From Thermus oshimai DSM 12092 (GTDB lineage: Bacteria; Deinococcota; Deinococci; Deinococcales; Thermaceae): a stretch of DNA of 64,000 nt. How positions within the stretch are numbered: position 1 is the first letter of the stretch; the number at the start of each line of letters is the position of its first letter. This document shows positions 24,036 to 32,964 of this stretch, in pieces. The notes beneath the pieces are model-generated. The model was not told the origin of the DNA and ran no database searches. It saw nothing but the letters and a program-made list of their open reading frames with translations. A program made the translations under genes and the position numbers. The stretch is taken from assembly GCF_000373145.1 (NCBI RefSeq), contig NZ_KB890602.1, forward strand, positions 152,483 through 216,482. The letters run 5' to 3'.

Positions 24036-24999
24036 GCGGACCCTGGCCCTTTGGCTCCTCCTTCCCGCCCTGGCCCAGCTCCACACCGTGGCCCCGGGGG
24101 AAACCCTCTTCTCCATCGCCCGGCGCTACGGGACCACTGTGGAGGAGCTGGCGCGCCTCAATGGCCTTAAGGACCCAAACCGTATCCAGGCCGGGCAGGT
24201 CCTCCGGGTTCGCCCCTTTGAGGAGATCCCCTTGCTCAAGGGGCGGCTTTTCCTCGGGCCCGCCTTCCCGGGAAGGGCCTTGGCCCTGGCCGTGGAGGGG
24301 TACGCCGGGGGGGAGGCCCACTTCCAAGGGGTGCGCTACCCCCTTTGGCCCTTAGGGGAGAGGCTTTTGGGCCTGCTCGCCGTGGGGGCCCTGGCGGAGC
24401 CCGGGGCCCACCCCTTGCGCCTCCACCTGGAAGAGGAGGTGGTGGAGGTGATGGTCCGGGTCCAGCCCCTTTCCTACCCCAAGGAGACCCTGGCCCTTTC
24501 CCCAAGCCTCAAGGCCCTCCTCCAGGACCCCACCCTGAAGGCGGAGCGGGCCAAGGTGGTGGCCGCCTGCCCCAAGGAGGGGCCTCTCCTCCTGGAACGG
24601 CCCTTCCTCCCCCCGGTGGAAGGGGCCAGGGTGACGAGCCCCTTCGGGGTGCGCCGCCGGTACGGGGACCTCTTCACCTCCTACCACGAGGGGCTGGACT
24701 TCGCCGCGCCCCTTTCCACCCCTGTGCGGGCGGTGGCCGAGGGGGTGGTGGTCCTTTCGGAGCGGCTTAGGGTGCGGGGGGAGGCGGTGCTCCTGGCCCA
24801 CGGTGGGGGGCTTTGCACGGGGTACTGGCACCTTTCGGAAAGGAAGGTGCGGGTGGGGGAGCGGGTGAGGGCCGGCCAGGTCCTGGGGCTTCTCGGGAGC
24901 ACGGGGCTTTCCACCGGGCCCCACCTGCACCTCGAGGCCCGCCTCCAGGGCGTCCCCATAGACCCCGCCCCGTTCTTCCAGGCCCTCCCCTGGCCCTAA
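24022..24999 (+). CDS. LysM domain M23-family peptidase (cell-wall hydrolase)
   Basis: Exported peptidoglycan-binding protein with a C-terminal lysostaphin-type domain. A signal peptide ([17 protein letters not shown]) is followed by one LysM repeat ([19 protein letters not shown]...[11 protein letters not shown], about residues 18-62), a middle region of about 130 residues, and the M23 domain from about residue 205. Zinc ligands are visible in [11 protein letters not shown] and [10 protein letters not shown], with [13 protein letters not shown] between them. All catalytic residues of an active peptidase seem present. The ATG 24022 fits a leaderless start with TAGGAT 7 nt upstream. Confidence 0.93.
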   Translation: MVLLWRTLALWLLLPALAQLHTVAPGETLFSIARRYGTTVEELARLNGLKDPNRIQAGQVLRVRPFEEIPLLKGRLFLGPAFPGRALALAVEGYAGGEAHFQGVRYPLWPLGERLLGLLAVGALAEPGAHPLRLHLEEEVVEVMVRVQPLSYPKETLALSPSLKALLQDPTLKAERAKVVAACPKEGPLLLERPFLPPVEGARVTSPFGVRRRYGDLFTSYHEGLDFAAPLSTPVRAVAEGVVVLSERLRVRGEAVLLAHGGGLCTGYWHLSERKVRVGERVRAGQVLGLLGSTGLSTGPHLHLEARLQGVPIDPAPFFQALPWP

Positions 25000-26216
25000 A
25001 GGCTTAGGAGGGAGAGGACCTCCACGTGGTGGGTGAAGGGGAAGAAGTCGTAGGGCTGGGCGAAGCGGAGCCGGTAGCCCCCTTTCGCCAAGGCCCCCAC
25101 GTCCCGGGCCCAGGTGGCGGGGTCGCAGGCCACGTAGAGGATCTGCCGGGGCCGGGTTTCCAAGAGGTAGGCCCGCACCTCGGGGGAAAGGCCTGCGCGG
25201 GGCGGGTCCACCACCACCAGGTCAAAGGCCCCAAGCCGGGCCGCCTCCTTGGCGTCCCCCCGGTGGAAGCGCACGTTCTCCACCCCAAGCCGCTTCCGGT
25301 CGGCCTCCCCCCGCCTGACCGCCTCCTTGCTGATCTCCACCGCCGCCACCTCCCGGAAGCGAGGGGCGAGGAGGAGGCTGATGAGGCCGCTGCCCGCGTA
25401 GAGCTCCAGGGCCCTTTCCCCACCCCCCACCAGGGTAAGGGCCTCCTCCAGGAGGGCCCCCATGGCGGGGGGGTTCACCTGGGCGAAGCTCTCCACGCTC
25501 ACCGTGGCCGTGAGGGGGCCGAAGCGCTCCAGGAGGGTCCTTTCCCCGTAAAGGGGCGTGACCCTTCCCCTAAAGCGCCCCTTGGGGGAGGGCTCGGCCC
25601 AGACCACCCCGCGGAAGCCCTCCCGCACCAGGGCCTTGGCCGGGCGCTTCAGCACCTCTGGGCTTCCCCCGATGAGCCCCAGGAGGACCTCCCCCGTGAG
25701 GAGGCTTCCCCTTAGGGCCACCTCCTCCACGGGAAGGGGCCAGGTTTGGAGGAGGGCCAGGGCCTTCTTGAGGGGTTCTGCCACCAGGGGGTCTTCCTCC
25801 AGCCGCACCAGGACCTCGCTTTCCGGCAGGCGGTAGGCCAGGCCCCCTAAGGGGTGGCGGGCGTACTGGGCGGCGGTGCGGTAGCCCAGGGGGGAGGGGG
25901 AGGGGCGGATGGGGCTTAGGGGAAAGGATAGCTTGGCGATGCGCTCCAGGGCCTCCGCCACCAGGGCTTCCTTCAGGGGGAGCTGGGCCTCGTAAAGGAG
26001 GGGGAGGTCGGCGGAAGGGGGGAGGGGATGGGGGTAGCGGTCCGGGCGGGGGGTGAGGACCTCCACCCCCTCCAGGAAAAGCGCCCCCCGCCGGCGCACA
26101 GGTTTTCCCCGCACCACCTCCCCGGGGAGCCCCCCCTTGACCAGGACCGCGCCCTCCTCCGTCCGGGCCAGGCCGTACCCCCCCGGGACCAGTTTCTCCA
26201 CGGTAACCGTAAGCAC
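24996..26216 (-). CDS. TRAM-domain class I SAM-dependent RNA (uracil-5) methyltransferase
   Basis: TrmA/RlmC/RlmD-family enzyme that methylates C5 of uridine in rRNA or tRNA. An N-terminal TRAM domain ([30 protein letters not shown] split across residues 6-35) is followed by a Rossmann methyltransferase: [33 protein letters not shown] and the catalytic Cys in [12 protein letters not shown]. The four-cysteine Fe-S cluster of RlmD is absent. RNA target not determinable here. Start GTG 26216 has TAGGGT 7 nt upstream. Confidence 0.9.
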   Translation of the reverse strand: MLTVTVEKLVPGGYGLARTEEGAVLVKGGLPGEVVRGKPVRRRGALFLEGVEVLTPRPDRYPHPLPPSADLPLLYEAQLPLKEALVAEALERIAKLSFPLSPIRPSPSPLGYRTAAQYARHPLGGLAYRLPESEVLVRLEEDPLVAEPLKKALALLQTWPLPVEEVALRGSLLTGEVLLGLIGGSPEVLKRPAKALVREGFRGVVWAEPSPKGRFRGRVTPLYGERTLLERFGPLTATVSVESFAQVNPPAMGALLEEALTLVGGGERALELYAGSGLISLLLAPRFREVAAVEISKEAVRRGEADRKRLGVENVRFHRGDAKEAARLGAFDLVVVDPPRAGLSPEVRAYLLETRPRQILYVACDPATWARDVGALAKGGYRLRFAQPYDFFPFTHHVEVLSLLSL

Positions 26217-26223
26217 TCTTTCT

Positions 26224-26250
26224 ACCCTACCAGACCCTAAGGGCTACAAT
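26224..26250. promoter_or_regulatory. Divergent -10 boxes: methyltransferase and NarL-type regulator
   Basis: Minus: TAGGGT at 26229-26224, 7 nt before GTG 26216. Plus: TACAAT at 26245-26250, 6 nt before GTG 26257. No Shine-Dalgarno at either gene except GGGG directly before the plus GTG. Confidence 0.5.
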
Positions 26251-26256
26251 GAAGGG

Positions 26257-26904
26257 GTGATTCGCATCGTGTTAGCGGACGACCACGCCCTCTTCCGCCA
26301 GGGGCTGAAAAGCCTCCTCGAGGCGGAGGGGGACTTCCGGGTGGTGGGGGAGGCCAAGGACGGCTGGGAGGCCCTTAGGCACGCCCTGGAGGCCAAGCCC
26401 GACGTGATCCTCATGGACATCCAGATGCCGGGCCTGGACGGGGTGCAGGCCACCCAGGCCATCCTCAAGGAGTGGCCCGAGGCCAAGGTCATCATCCTCA
26501 CCATGTACCGCCAGGACGCCTACGTCTTTGAGGCGGTGAAGGCGGGGGCCAGGGGCTACCTCCTGAAGGACACGGACGCCAAGGAGCTCATCGGGGCCAT
26601 CCGCCGGGTGCACGCGGGGGAGGTCCTTTTGGACGCGGAGCTTGCGGGGCGCATCATCCAGGACTTCCGGGCCAAAAAGGAGGGGAGCGCTCCCCTGCAC
26701 GCGGAGCTTTCCGAGCGGGAGATCCAGATCCTGAAGCTGGTGGCCCAGGGCTACACCAACCTGGAGATCGCCGCGGAGCTCCAGCTTTCCGAGAAGACGG
26801 TGCGCAACCGCCTCTCGGAGATCTTCCAGAAGCTTCACCTCAATAACCGCACCCAGGCCGCCCTCTACGCCATCCGCGAGGGCCTGGCCCAGCCGGAAGA
26901 GTAG
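26257..26904 (+). CDS. NarL/FixJ-family response regulator
   Basis: A 215-residue two-component regulator. The receiver has Asp residues in [12 protein letters not shown], the phosphoacceptor in [14 protein letters not shown] and Lys in GYLLKDTD. The LuxR-type helix-turn-helix is complete ([40 protein letters not shown], spread over residues 143-182). No histidine kinase is adjacent, so it is an orphan here. The start GTG 26257 was preferred because the longer frame is antisense to the methyltransferase gene and because TACAAT sits 6 nt upstream. Confidence 0.92.
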   Translation: MIRIVLADDHALFRQGLKSLLEAEGDFRVVGEAKDGWEALRHALEAKPDVILMDIQMPGLDGVQATQAILKEWPEAKVIILTMYRQDAYVFEAVKAGARGYLLKDTDAKELIGAIRRVHAGEVLLDAELAGRIIQDFRAKKEGSAPLHAELSEREIQILKLVAQGYTNLEIAAELQLSEKTVRNRLSEIFQKLHLNNRTQAALYAIREGLAQPEE

Positions 26905-27888
26905 GTGGACCCCAGGGCCTTCCTCCTGGAGCTCGCCCCCCTTTCCGAGGAGGCCCGGGCGGCTTACCTCCTCTCCCGCCTTCCGGGGGCAAAGCGGGAC
27001 GGGGTGGGCAACGTCTTCGCAGGCGAGGGGGGGGTCCTCCTCCTGGCCCATATGGACACCGCTCTCCCCCCGGGGCCCGTCCGCCTCCAGGGGGGGAGGC
27101 TCTACGGGGCGGGGGTGGGGGACAACACCGCGGGGGTGGCCATCCTCCTCTCCCTGCCCCCCCTCCCTGGGGTGGTCCGGGGCTTCACCGTGGGGGAGGA
27201 GGGTTTGGGGAACCTGAAGGGGGCGAGGGCCCTGGTGGCCGCTCTAAACCCGGAGGTGGTGGTGGCGGTGGACGGCTACCTGCCGGTGGTGGTGGACCGC
27301 GCCCTGGGGGCCATCCGCTTCCGGGTGCGCTTCCAAGGCCCCGGGGGGCACGCCTGGGGGGATCGGGGGGTTCCCCACCCCGCCTTTGCCCTGGCGGAGG
27401 GGCTTAAGGCGGCCCGGGCCCTCCTGGAGGGGGAGGAGGCCAGCCTGAACGCCACGGGCCTTAGGGCGGAGGCCCCGGTGAACGCCATCCCCAAGGAGGC
27501 GGAGGCCCTTTTGGAGCTCAGGGCCCTGGAAAGGGAGGTGCTGGAGGGCCTTTTCCGGAGGGTGGAGGCCCTTTTCCGGGAGGTGGCCCGGGCCCAGGGG
27601 CTTGGGCTTAGCCTCGAGGTCCTGGGCACCCGGCCCGTGGGGGCCACCGCCACCCCCCTCCTCAAGGAGGCGGCGAGGCAGGCCTTGGCCGAGATCGGGG
27701 AAAGGCCCCTCTTCCTCCCGGGCTCCACCGACGCCAGCGCCGGGGTGGAGCGGGGCATCCCCGCCCTGGCCCTGGGGGCCTACCGGGGGGGCGGGGCCCA
27801 CACCCCGGAGGAGTGGGTCCTCCCCGAAAGCCTCCTGGAGGGGAGGAGGGCCCTCCTCGCCTTTCTCCGGGCCCTTGGCGTAGGATAG
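26905..27888 (+). CDS. M20-family metallopeptidase (LysK/ArgE-like)
   Basis: A zinc-dependent amidohydrolase of the M20 family. Metal-binding and catalytic residues are visible in LLAHMDTALPPG, AGVGDNTAGVAILL, TVGEEGLGNLKGA and the late GAYRGGGAHTPEEWV; the dimerisation domain (GPGGHAWGDRG) lies between. The 327 residues are on the short side. It starts with GTG directly after the stop of the response regulator, so the two are cotranscribed. Family members include lysine and arginine pathway deacylases; the substrate here is not clear. Confidence 0.88.
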   Translation: MDPRAFLLELAPLSEEARAAYLLSRLPGAKRDGVGNVFAGEGGVLLLAHMDTALPPGPVRLQGGRLYGAGVGDNTAGVAILLSLPPLPGVVRGFTVGEEGLGNLKGARALVAALNPEVVVAVDGYLPVVVDRALGAIRFRVRFQGPGGHAWGDRGVPHPAFALAEGLKAARALLEGEEASLNATGLRAEAPVNAIPKEAEALLELRALEREVLEGLFRRVEALFREVARAQGLGLSLEVLGTRPVGATATPLLKEAARQALAEIGERPLFLPGSTDASAGVERGIPALALGAYRGGGAHTPEEWVLPESLLEGRRALLAFLRALGVG

Positions 27889-27893
27889 GGCGT

Positions 27894-28733
27894 ATGCGCG
27901 TGGGCCTTTTGGAGGGCTTTCTTTCCCGCCGGTACCTGGGCTTCTGGGAGGCGTACCTGAGGGCCTTGGGGGTGGAGGTGGTGCGGGCACCCAAGACCCG
28001 CCCCGCCCTCCCCTTCTGCCGCCCGGTGCAGGAGCTTTTGGGCCAGCTGGAGGCCCTGAAGGCCCAAGGGGTGGACTACCTCCTCCTCCCCGACCTCCAG
28101 GGGGGGGTGGAGTCCGAGCGGGGCGGGGGCGGGTGCCCTTGGCTTCTGGACCTCGAGGCCACCCTCCTCCGCTACTTCCCGGGGCTTCCCCCCGTGCTCA
28201 AGGTGCCCGCGGAGGCCTCGGAAAGGGTCCTGGGCCGGGCGGGGGAGGTGGGGCAGATCCTCACCCAAAACCCCATGCTGGTGGGCCGGGCCCTGGATCG
28301 CGCCCGGAGCCTCCTGAAACCCCCTTCCCCTTTGGGAAACCCCCAGGGGAGCGTGGGGGTGGCCGCCCAGCCCTACCTTTTGGAAGATGAGGCCTTCCGG
28401 GAGGAGGTGATGGAGGCCCTAAGGCCCCTAGGCCTCCTCCCCTACTTCCCCGACCTGCCCCCTGAGCGCCTGCGGGAGGAGGGGGACCGGCTCCTTCCCA
28501 TGGACCTCCCCACGGACCGGGAGCTATTGGGGATGGTCCACTACCTGGCGCGGCTTGGCCGGGTGAAGGGCCTCCTCCTGGTGGTTTCCTACGAGTGCCC
28601 CCCCATTCCCGGCCTTCTGCGCAAGGCGGCCCGAAGGCTTTCCAAGCCCCACCGCCTCCTCACCCTGGGGGAGGACTGGAAGGAGGCTTTGGAGGGCCTC
28701 AAGCGGGAGATGGAAAGGCCCGGGGGGGCCTGA
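27894..28733 (+). CDS. 2-hydroxyacyl-CoA dehydratase/activase-related protein (DUF2229-like)
   Basis: A 279-residue soluble protein resembling the HgdB/DUF2229 group found in activators and subunits of 2-hydroxyglutaryl-CoA dehydratase. The opening MRVGLLEGFLSRRYLGFWEAYLRALGVEVV is split over residues 1-30 and recalls the family start. Three cysteines in LPFCRPVQ, GGGCPW and YECPPIPG may bind an iron-sulfur cluster. No ASKHA activase partner is adjacent, so the role is unclear. ATG 27894 follows the M20 stop by 5 bases. The stop codon lies in the loop of a terminator hairpin. Confidence 0.7.
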   Translation: MRVGLLEGFLSRRYLGFWEAYLRALGVEVVRAPKTRPALPFCRPVQELLGQLEALKAQGVDYLLLPDLQGGVESERGGGGCPWLLDLEATLLRYFPGLPPVLKVPAEASERVLGRAGEVGQILTQNPMLVGRALDRARSLLKPPSPLGNPQGSVGVAAQPYLLEDEAFREEVMEALRPLGLLPYFPDLPPERLREEGDRLLPMDLPTDRELLGMVHYLARLGRVKGLLLVVSYECPPIPGLLRKAARRLSKPHRLLTLGEDWKEALEGLKREMERPGGA

Positions 28734-28745
28734 GGCCCCCCCGGG
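28719..28745. terminator. Convergent terminator between DUF2229-like gene and HU gene
   Basis: Twelve-base arms CCCGGGGGGGCC and GGCCCCCCCGGG around TGA, which is the stop codon of the plus-strand gene. No T-run follows. Confidence 0.65.
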
Positions 28746-28757
28746 GGAAGGGACGGC

Positions 28758-29051
28758 TTACTTCTTAACCTTTTCCTTAAGGGCCTTGCCCGGCTTGAAG
28801 GCGGGATACTGGGTGGCGGGGATCTTGATCTTCTCCTTGGTGCCGGGCTTCACGCCGGTGCGGGCCTTGCGCTTGCGCACCTCAAAGGTGCCGAAGCCGG
28901 TGAGCTGGACCTTGTTCCCCGCGCTCAAGGCCTCTTCCACCTTGTCCAGAAGGGCGTCCACCGCGGCCTTCACGTCCTTCTTCTTCAGGCCCGTGGCCGC
29001 CGCCACCTGATCCACCAGATCCGCTTTGGTCACCGTCTTCTTTGCTGCCAT
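28758..29051 (-). CDS. hup: HU-family DNA-binding protein
   Basis: Nucleoid-associated histone-like protein that bends DNA as a dimer. The family core is intact: TKADLVDQVAAATGLKKKDVKAAVDALL, the GFGTFEVRKRKARTG signature and the DNA-binding arm with ATQYPAFKPGKALK. The 97 residues include a Lys/Ala-rich N-terminal extension (MAAKKTVT). GGAGGTGA stands 3-5 nt before the ATG. A TTGTAA/TATAGT promoter with 18-base spacing lies 35 bases upstream. Confidence 0.96.
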   Translation of the reverse strand: MAAKKTVTKADLVDQVAAATGLKKKDVKAAVDALLDKVEEALSAGNKVQLTGFGTFEVRKRKARTGVKPGTKEKIKIPATQYPAFKPGKALKEKVKK

Positions 29052-29085
29052 TCTTCACCTCCCGTATCTTTTCCCTTCCGGGCGG

Positions 29086-29115
29086 ACTATATCACGCTTG
29101 AAGGCGGTTTTACAA
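29086..29115 (-). promoter_or_regulatory. Promoter of the HU gene
   Basis: Minus: TTGTAA (29115-29110), 18 bases, TATAGT (29091-29086). Its -35 box overlaps the -35 box of a plus-strand promoter-like element. Confidence 0.7.
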
Positions 29116-29137
29116 TACCCTGAGGCTTTCCTATACA
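29109..29137 (+). promoter_or_regulatory. Promoter-like element facing into plsC with no downstream gene
   Basis: TTTACA (29109-29114), 17 bases, TATACA (29132-29137). It points at the 3' end of plsC on the opposite strand. Only a 17-codon ORF starting at 29153 lies downstream. Confidence 0.5.
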
Positions 29138-29173
29138 AGTGGTAAGTAAGGTATGATAGCGGAAGCATTGGCT

Positions 29174-29803
29174 CTAGCGGTACCGGGGGGGGAGAAGTTC
29201 CCGTAGGCGGGCCTCGATCAGGCGGGTGAGGTTTTCCAGCTCCTGGTGCTCCACCCGCCCCTTCTTTGGAACGGGGATGGGCTCCCCGTAGACCACCCGG
29301 ATGGGCCTCCGCAGGCGGAAGAGCTTCCGGCCCACGGGCCAGGCCTCCTCCGTCCCGATCACCGCCACCGGCACGATGGGGGCCCCGGTGCGGAAGGCGA
29401 TGGCCGCCACCCCGGTCTTGAAGGGCTGCAGGCGGCCGGTGCGGCTCCTCGTCCCCTCGGGGAAGATGCCGAAGGCCAGGCCCGCTTCCAGCCTGCGGAT
29501 GGCCCCCTTGATGGCGGAGAGGTCCCCTTTGCCCCGCTCCACGGGGATGGCGTAGAGGCGGGGGAGGAGCCAGGAGAGGATGGGGAGCTGGAAGACGTCC
29601 GCGCGGGCGAAGAAGCTCACCGGCCGCTTAAGGCCCGCCCCAATGGCGATGGGGTCCAGGATGGAGAGGTGGTTGGCGGCCAGGATGACCGGCCCCTCCT
29701 CCGGCACCCGCTCGGCCCCTTCCGTCTTGTAGCCGAAAAGGAGGTGGAGGAGGAAGCGGGCCAGGTGCCAGGCGGCGCGGTAGACGGGGTTCGCCTCCTT
29801 CAT
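29174..29803 (-). CDS. plsC: 1-acyl-sn-glycerol-3-phosphate acyltransferase
   Basis: Acylates lysophosphatidic acid at the membrane in phospholipid synthesis. The HX4D motif (NHLSILD) and the substrate motif FPEGTRS are present, with IVPVAVIGTE and a GEPIPVP ending typical of PlsC. One N-terminal hydrophobic segment (WHLARFLLHLLFG) anchors it. The 209-residue form from ATG 29803 is preferred: TAGACT lies 7 nt upstream, overlapping the stop of the nuclease gene. The longer frame to 29917 is a shadow of that gene. Confidence 0.92.
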   Translation of the reverse strand: MKEANPVYRAAWHLARFLLHLLFGYKTEGAERVPEEGPVILAANHLSILDPIAIGAGLKRPVSFFARADVFQLPILSWLLPRLYAIPVERGKGDLSAIKGAIRRLEAGLAFGIFPEGTRSRTGRLQPFKTGVAAIAFRTGAPIVPVAVIGTEEAWPVGRKLFRLRRPIRVVYGEPIPVPKKGRVEHQELENLTRLIEARLRELLPPRYR

Positions 29804-29808
29804 GCCCC

Positions 29809-30489
29809 CTAGTCTAGGGCTTTTAGGGCCTTTCCCGCCTCCAGGTGGGCGAGCCTTAGGGGCTCGGGGAGGCGGTAGCGGGTGGGGAGGGCCCGGACGA
29901 AGGCCAGGGCCTCCCAAGGGCCCACCCGGTGCCCGGGGGAGACCACCAGGGGCTTCACCCCCCTTCGGCTCCGGTAGAGGAAGCCGAGAAGCTCCCCTTT
30001 AGGGGAAAGGAGGGGGACGTGGCTTCCCGCCTCCTCGGGGAGGGGCCCTTGGGGTCTTCCGTAAAGGAGGCGCTTGGCCACCCCCACCGCGGGGAGGTCC
30101 AGGTGGAGGCCCAGGTGGGCGGCGATGCCGAGCCTCCTGGGGTGGGCGATGCCCTGCCCGTCCACCAGGAGGGCCTCGGGGGGCTCGGGGAGGGCCCTTA
30201 GGGCCTCGAGGTAGGCGGGGGCCTCCCGGAAGGAGAGGAGGCCTGGGATGTAGGGGAAAAGCCCCGTCTCCTCCACCACCCCCCGGCCCACGAAGAGGGG
30301 GCCTTTTTCCAGGTGGTACAGGACGGCCACGGCCACCAGGGGCTTCCCCTTTTTGTGGGCCGCATCCAGGGCGGTCACCCGCCGCACGCCCTCCAGGGAG
30401 CCCTCCAGGATAAGCCTTTCCGAGAGGACCCTTTGCAGGGCTACGGCCTCCTCGGGGGAGCGGGGGGTGGGGAAGGGGGGGAGGTCCAT
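29809..30489 (-). CDS. nfi: Endonuclease V
   Basis: DNA repair nuclease acting next to deoxyinosine. The active-site Asp is in ALDAAHKKG, the second acidic region in GLFPYIPGLLSFREAP, and the hallmark DGQGIAHPRRLGIAAHLGL with VGVAKRLL follows. The 226 residues match the family. ATG 30489 overlaps the stop of the upstream isomerase gene as ATGA, so translation is coupled; the very long frame to 31188 is a shadow. High temperature raises adenine deamination, which makes this enzyme expected in a thermophile. Confidence 0.94.
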   Translation of the reverse strand: MDLPPFPTPRSPEEAVALQRVLSERLILEGSLEGVRRVTALDAAHKKGKPLVAVAVLYHLEKGPLFVGRGVVEETGLFPYIPGLLSFREAPAYLEALRALPEPPEALLVDGQGIAHPRRLGIAAHLGLHLDLPAVGVAKRLLYGRPQGPLPEEAGSHVPLLSPKGELLGFLYRSRRGVKPLVVSPGHRVGPWEALAFVRALPTRYRLPEPLRLAHLEAGKALKALD

Positions 30490-31361
30490 CAGGTGAGGTC
30501 CCTGAGGCGCTCCAGGACCTCCTGGTCGCTGGGGTCTACCCCGTAGAGGAGGGCCAGGTAGTAGGCCGTCCAGGCCAGGCGGTACCAGAGGGCCATGGTC
30601 TGGGCCAGGCGGCTCCCCTCGGGCGGGGGCACCTCCACCACCGTGTCCACCCGGCTTTCCAGGATCTCCTTGGCCAAGGAGGCCGCCTCCCCCCCGCCCA
30701 GGAGGACCGCGGCCAGGGGGTCCCCCTGCTCGTGGCGGGCCTCGAGGCCGGTGAGGAAGAACTCCAGGGCGGCGTGGGGGGGCGTGAGGGAGAGGCTTTT
30801 CCCGATGCGGGCGAGGAGGGTCTGGGCCCCTCCCTCCAGGGGGCGGAAGGAGGGGGCGTAGAAGAGGGGAAGCCGTTCTAAGAGGGTGTAGGCCAGGAAC
30901 TTGGCGGGGTTTTCCTCCAAGGGGATCTCCGGGGTGAGCCGCCTCCTTTCGTCCAGGAGCTTGGCGTCCACCTCCCTCAAGGCCTCCTCCTGCCCCAGGG
31001 CCAGGAGGAGGAAGCGGAGGTAGCGGTAGGGGCTCAGGGGGCTTGGGGGGATGTAGGCCGCCACCCCCTCCCGGAAGCCCACCCGCACCACCTTTGCCCT
31101 TCCGGACTCGGCCAAAAGGCCCATGGCCGCGGCCTCCCCCAGGTCGTACCCCCCTTCCAGGAGGAAGAGGGTGCCCTCCTCCACCCATTCGGGAAGCCCG
31201 AGGAGGCTTGCCGCCAGGTGCCCCTCCCCGTAGGCCAGGACCCCGTGGGGGCCGGGGTAGGTCTCCTTTGGCACGGGCCCCGTCCCCACCAGGTCGCGGA
31301 GCTCCAGGGCCAGGCCCCTACGGTCCACCAGGTAGGTCTCCTCCCGGTCCAGGTCGCGCAT
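30489..31361 (-). CDS. SIS-domain phosphoglucose/phosphomannose isomerase
   Basis: A 290-residue protein of the bacterial-type bifunctional phosphoglucose/phosphomannose isomerase group. It has SIS-like alpha/beta domains and the C-terminal region with HAALEFFLTGLEARHEQGD, and the end ALWYRLAWTAYYLALLYGVDPSDQ matching the family C-terminus. ATG 31361 has TAGCAT exactly 7 nt upstream, within a hexamer shared with the divergent manA-like gene, itself a mannose-6-phosphate isomerase. This pairing supports a role in hexose-phosphate interconversion. Confidence 0.85.
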   Translation of the reverse strand: MRDLDREETYLVDRRGLALELRDLVGTGPVPKETYPGPHGVLAYGEGHLAASLLGLPEWVEEGTLFLLEGGYDLGEAAAMGLLAESGRAKVVRVGFREGVAAYIPPSPLSPYRYLRFLLLALGQEEALREVDAKLLDERRRLTPEIPLEENPAKFLAYTLLERLPLFYAPSFRPLEGGAQTLLARIGKSLSLTPPHAALEFFLTGLEARHEQGDPLAAVLLGGGEAASLAKEILESRVDTVVEVPPPEGSRLAQTMALWYRLAWTAYYLALLYGVDPSDQEVLERLRDLT

Positions 31362-31367
31362 ACCCCT

Positions 31368-31374
31368 TATGCTA
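31368..31374. promoter_or_regulatory. Shared -10 element for divergent leaderless isomerase genes
   Basis: Seven bases TATGCTA carry TATGCT for the plus gene (7 nt before ATG 31381) and TAGCAT for the minus gene (7 nt before ATG 31361). Confidence 0.65.
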
Positions 31375-31380
31375 CCCCCG

Positions 31381-32136
31381 ATGCGGCGCTTTCGCCCTAA
31401 GCCGGTGGAGCGGGTCTGGGGTGGGGAAGCCTTGGGCTTCGGCCCCGGGGTGGGGGAGGTGTGGCTTGCGGAAGAACCCCTCCTGGTCAAGGTCCTGGAC
31501 CCCGCGGAGTGGCTTTCCGTCCAGGTCCACCCCCCCCACGCCTACGCCTTGGAAAAGGAGGGCGGCCTCGGGAAGTACGAGGCCTGGTACGTCCTCACCC
31601 CCGGGGAGATCGTCTACGGCTTCAAGCGGCCCGTAAGCCGGGAGGAGGTGCGCTCACGGGCCCTTTCGGGCACCCTGGACGAGGTCCTGAACCGGGTGGC
31701 GGTGCGCCCGGGCCAGGTGGTCTACCTCCCCGCGGGGCTGGTCCACGCCCTGGGCCCGGGGGTGCGGGTCTACGAGGTCCAGACCCCCTCGGACCTCACC
31801 TACCGCCTCTTTGACTACGGCCGCCCCCGCCCCCTCCACCTGGACCGGGCCCTGGAGGTGGCCCTGCTCTCGCCCCTTCCCCTGGAGGTTCCGCCCCCTG
31901 AGCCCGTGCCCGGTGGGGAAAGGCTCCTTTCCACCCCCTACTTCCACCTCTACCGCTTTCCCTTAGAAGGGAGGCTCCGGGTGCGGGCGGAAGGCCCCCT
32001 CCTCCTCACCCTGGTGGAGGGGGAGGCCTGGCTTGGGGGGGAAAGGCTTCCCCGATGGGCCACCTTCCTCCTCGAGGCCGGGGAGGAGGCGGGGATGGAG
32101 GGGGAGGGCCTTTTCCTGGGGGCGAGCCCCGGGTAG
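31381..32136 (+). CDS. manA: Class I mannose-6-phosphate isomerase (cupin)
   Basis: Interconverts mannose 6-phosphate and fructose 6-phosphate. The type I marks are visible: RVWGGEALG, the zinc-binding VQVHPPHAYA, KYEAWYVL, LPAGLVHALGPGVRVYEVQTPSDLTYRLFDYGR with the catalytic Arg. The 251 residues match short single-cupin bacterial forms. ATG 31381 has TATGCT 7 nt upstream. The gene is followed 9 bases on by moeB/ttuC. Zinc ligand spacing supports an active enzyme. Confidence 0.9.
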   Translation: MRRFRPKPVERVWGGEALGFGPGVGEVWLAEEPLLVKVLDPAEWLSVQVHPPHAYALEKEGGLGKYEAWYVLTPGEIVYGFKRPVSREEVRSRALSGTLDEVLNRVAVRPGQVVYLPAGLVHALGPGVRVYEVQTPSDLTYRLFDYGRPRPLHLDRALEVALLSPLPLEVPPPEPVPGGERLLSTPYFHLYRFPLEGRLRVRAEGPLLLTLVEGEAWLGGERLPRWATFLLEAGEEAGMEGEGLFLGASPG

Positions 32137-32145
32137 CCTAGGGGC

Positions 32146-32964
32146 ATGGGCTGGAGCAAGGAGGAGCTCCTCCGCTACCACCGGCAGATGATCCTCCCCG
32201 GGGTGGGCCCCGAGGGGCAGGCCCGGCTTAAGGCAAGCTCGGTGGTGGTGGTGGGGGCGGGGGGGCTTGGGGTGCCCGTCCTCCAGTACCTGGTGGCCGC
32301 GGGGGTGGGGCGGGTGGGCATCGTGGAGATGGACCGGGTGGAGCTCTCCAACCTCCACCGCCAGGTCCTCTACGCCACGGAGGACGTGGGGAAGCCCAAG
32401 GCCCTGGCCGCCAAGGAACGGCTTTCCGCCCTGAACCCCCTGGTGGAGATCGTCCCCCACCCCGTGCGCCTCACCTCGGAAAACGCCCTGGAGATCCTCG
32501 CCCCCTACGACCTCATCGTGGACGCCTCGGACAACTTCCCCACCCGCTACCTGGTGAACGACGCCGCGGTCTTCCTGAACAAGCCCCTGGTCTACGGGGC
32601 CATCCACCAGTTCCACGGCCAGGTGGCCGTCTTCCACCACCCCACGGAGGAGGGGATGGGGCCCTGCTACCGCTGCCTCTTCCCCAAGCCCCCGCCCCCC
32701 GGAAGCGTCCCCTCCTGCGCGGAGGCCGGGGTGTTCGGGGTGCTTCCGGGGGTGGTGGGAAGCCTCATGGCCACGGAGGCCCTCAAGGTCCTCCTGGGCC
32801 TGGGGAAGCCCCTGGCGGGGGCCCTCCTCCTCTACGAGGCCCTGGAAGGGGAGGTGCGCAAGCTCAAGGTGAAGCGGAACCCCGCCTGCCCGGTGTGCGG
32901 GGACCACCCCACCCAAAAGGAGCTTATAGACTACGAGGCCTTCTGCGGCCTGAAGGCGGTATGA
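32146..32964 (+). CDS. moeB: E1-like adenylyltransferase MoeB/ThiF (TtuC type)
   Basis: Activates C-terminal GG tails of small sulfur carriers by adenylation. In Thermus a single enzyme (TtuC) serves ThiS, MoaD and TtuB for thiamine, molybdopterin and tRNA 2-thioribothymidine. Visible are [15 protein letters not shown] (nucleotide loop), [25 protein letters not shown], two zinc pairs (CYRC at 174-177 and CPVC near the end) and Cys191 in [11 protein letters not shown]. The 272 residues fit. The last codons contain the TATGAT box of citrate synthase. Confidence 0.93.
   Translation: MGWSKEELLRYHRQMILPGVGPEGQARLKASSVVVVGAGGLGVPVLQYLVAAGVGRVGIVEMDRVELSNLHRQVLYATEDVGKPKALAAKERLSALNPLVEIVPHPVRLTSENALEILAPYDLIVDASDNFPTRYLVNDAAVFLNKPLVYGAIHQFHGQVAVFHHPTEEGMGPCYRCLFPKPPPPGSVPSCAEAGVFGVLPGVVGSLMATEALKVLLGLGKPLAGALLLYEALEGEVRKLKVKRNPACPVCGDHPTQKELIDYEAFCGLKAV

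Noticed and set aside
29153-29206. 17-codon ORF behind the orphan plus-strand promoter
   Set aside because: Too short and without a recognised pattern; kept only as a remark in the promoter finding.
30490-31188. Long N-terminal extension of endonuclease V
   Set aside because: The extra sequence is Pro/Gly-rich shadow of the SIS isomerase gene; ATG 30489 with an ATGA junction explains the start.
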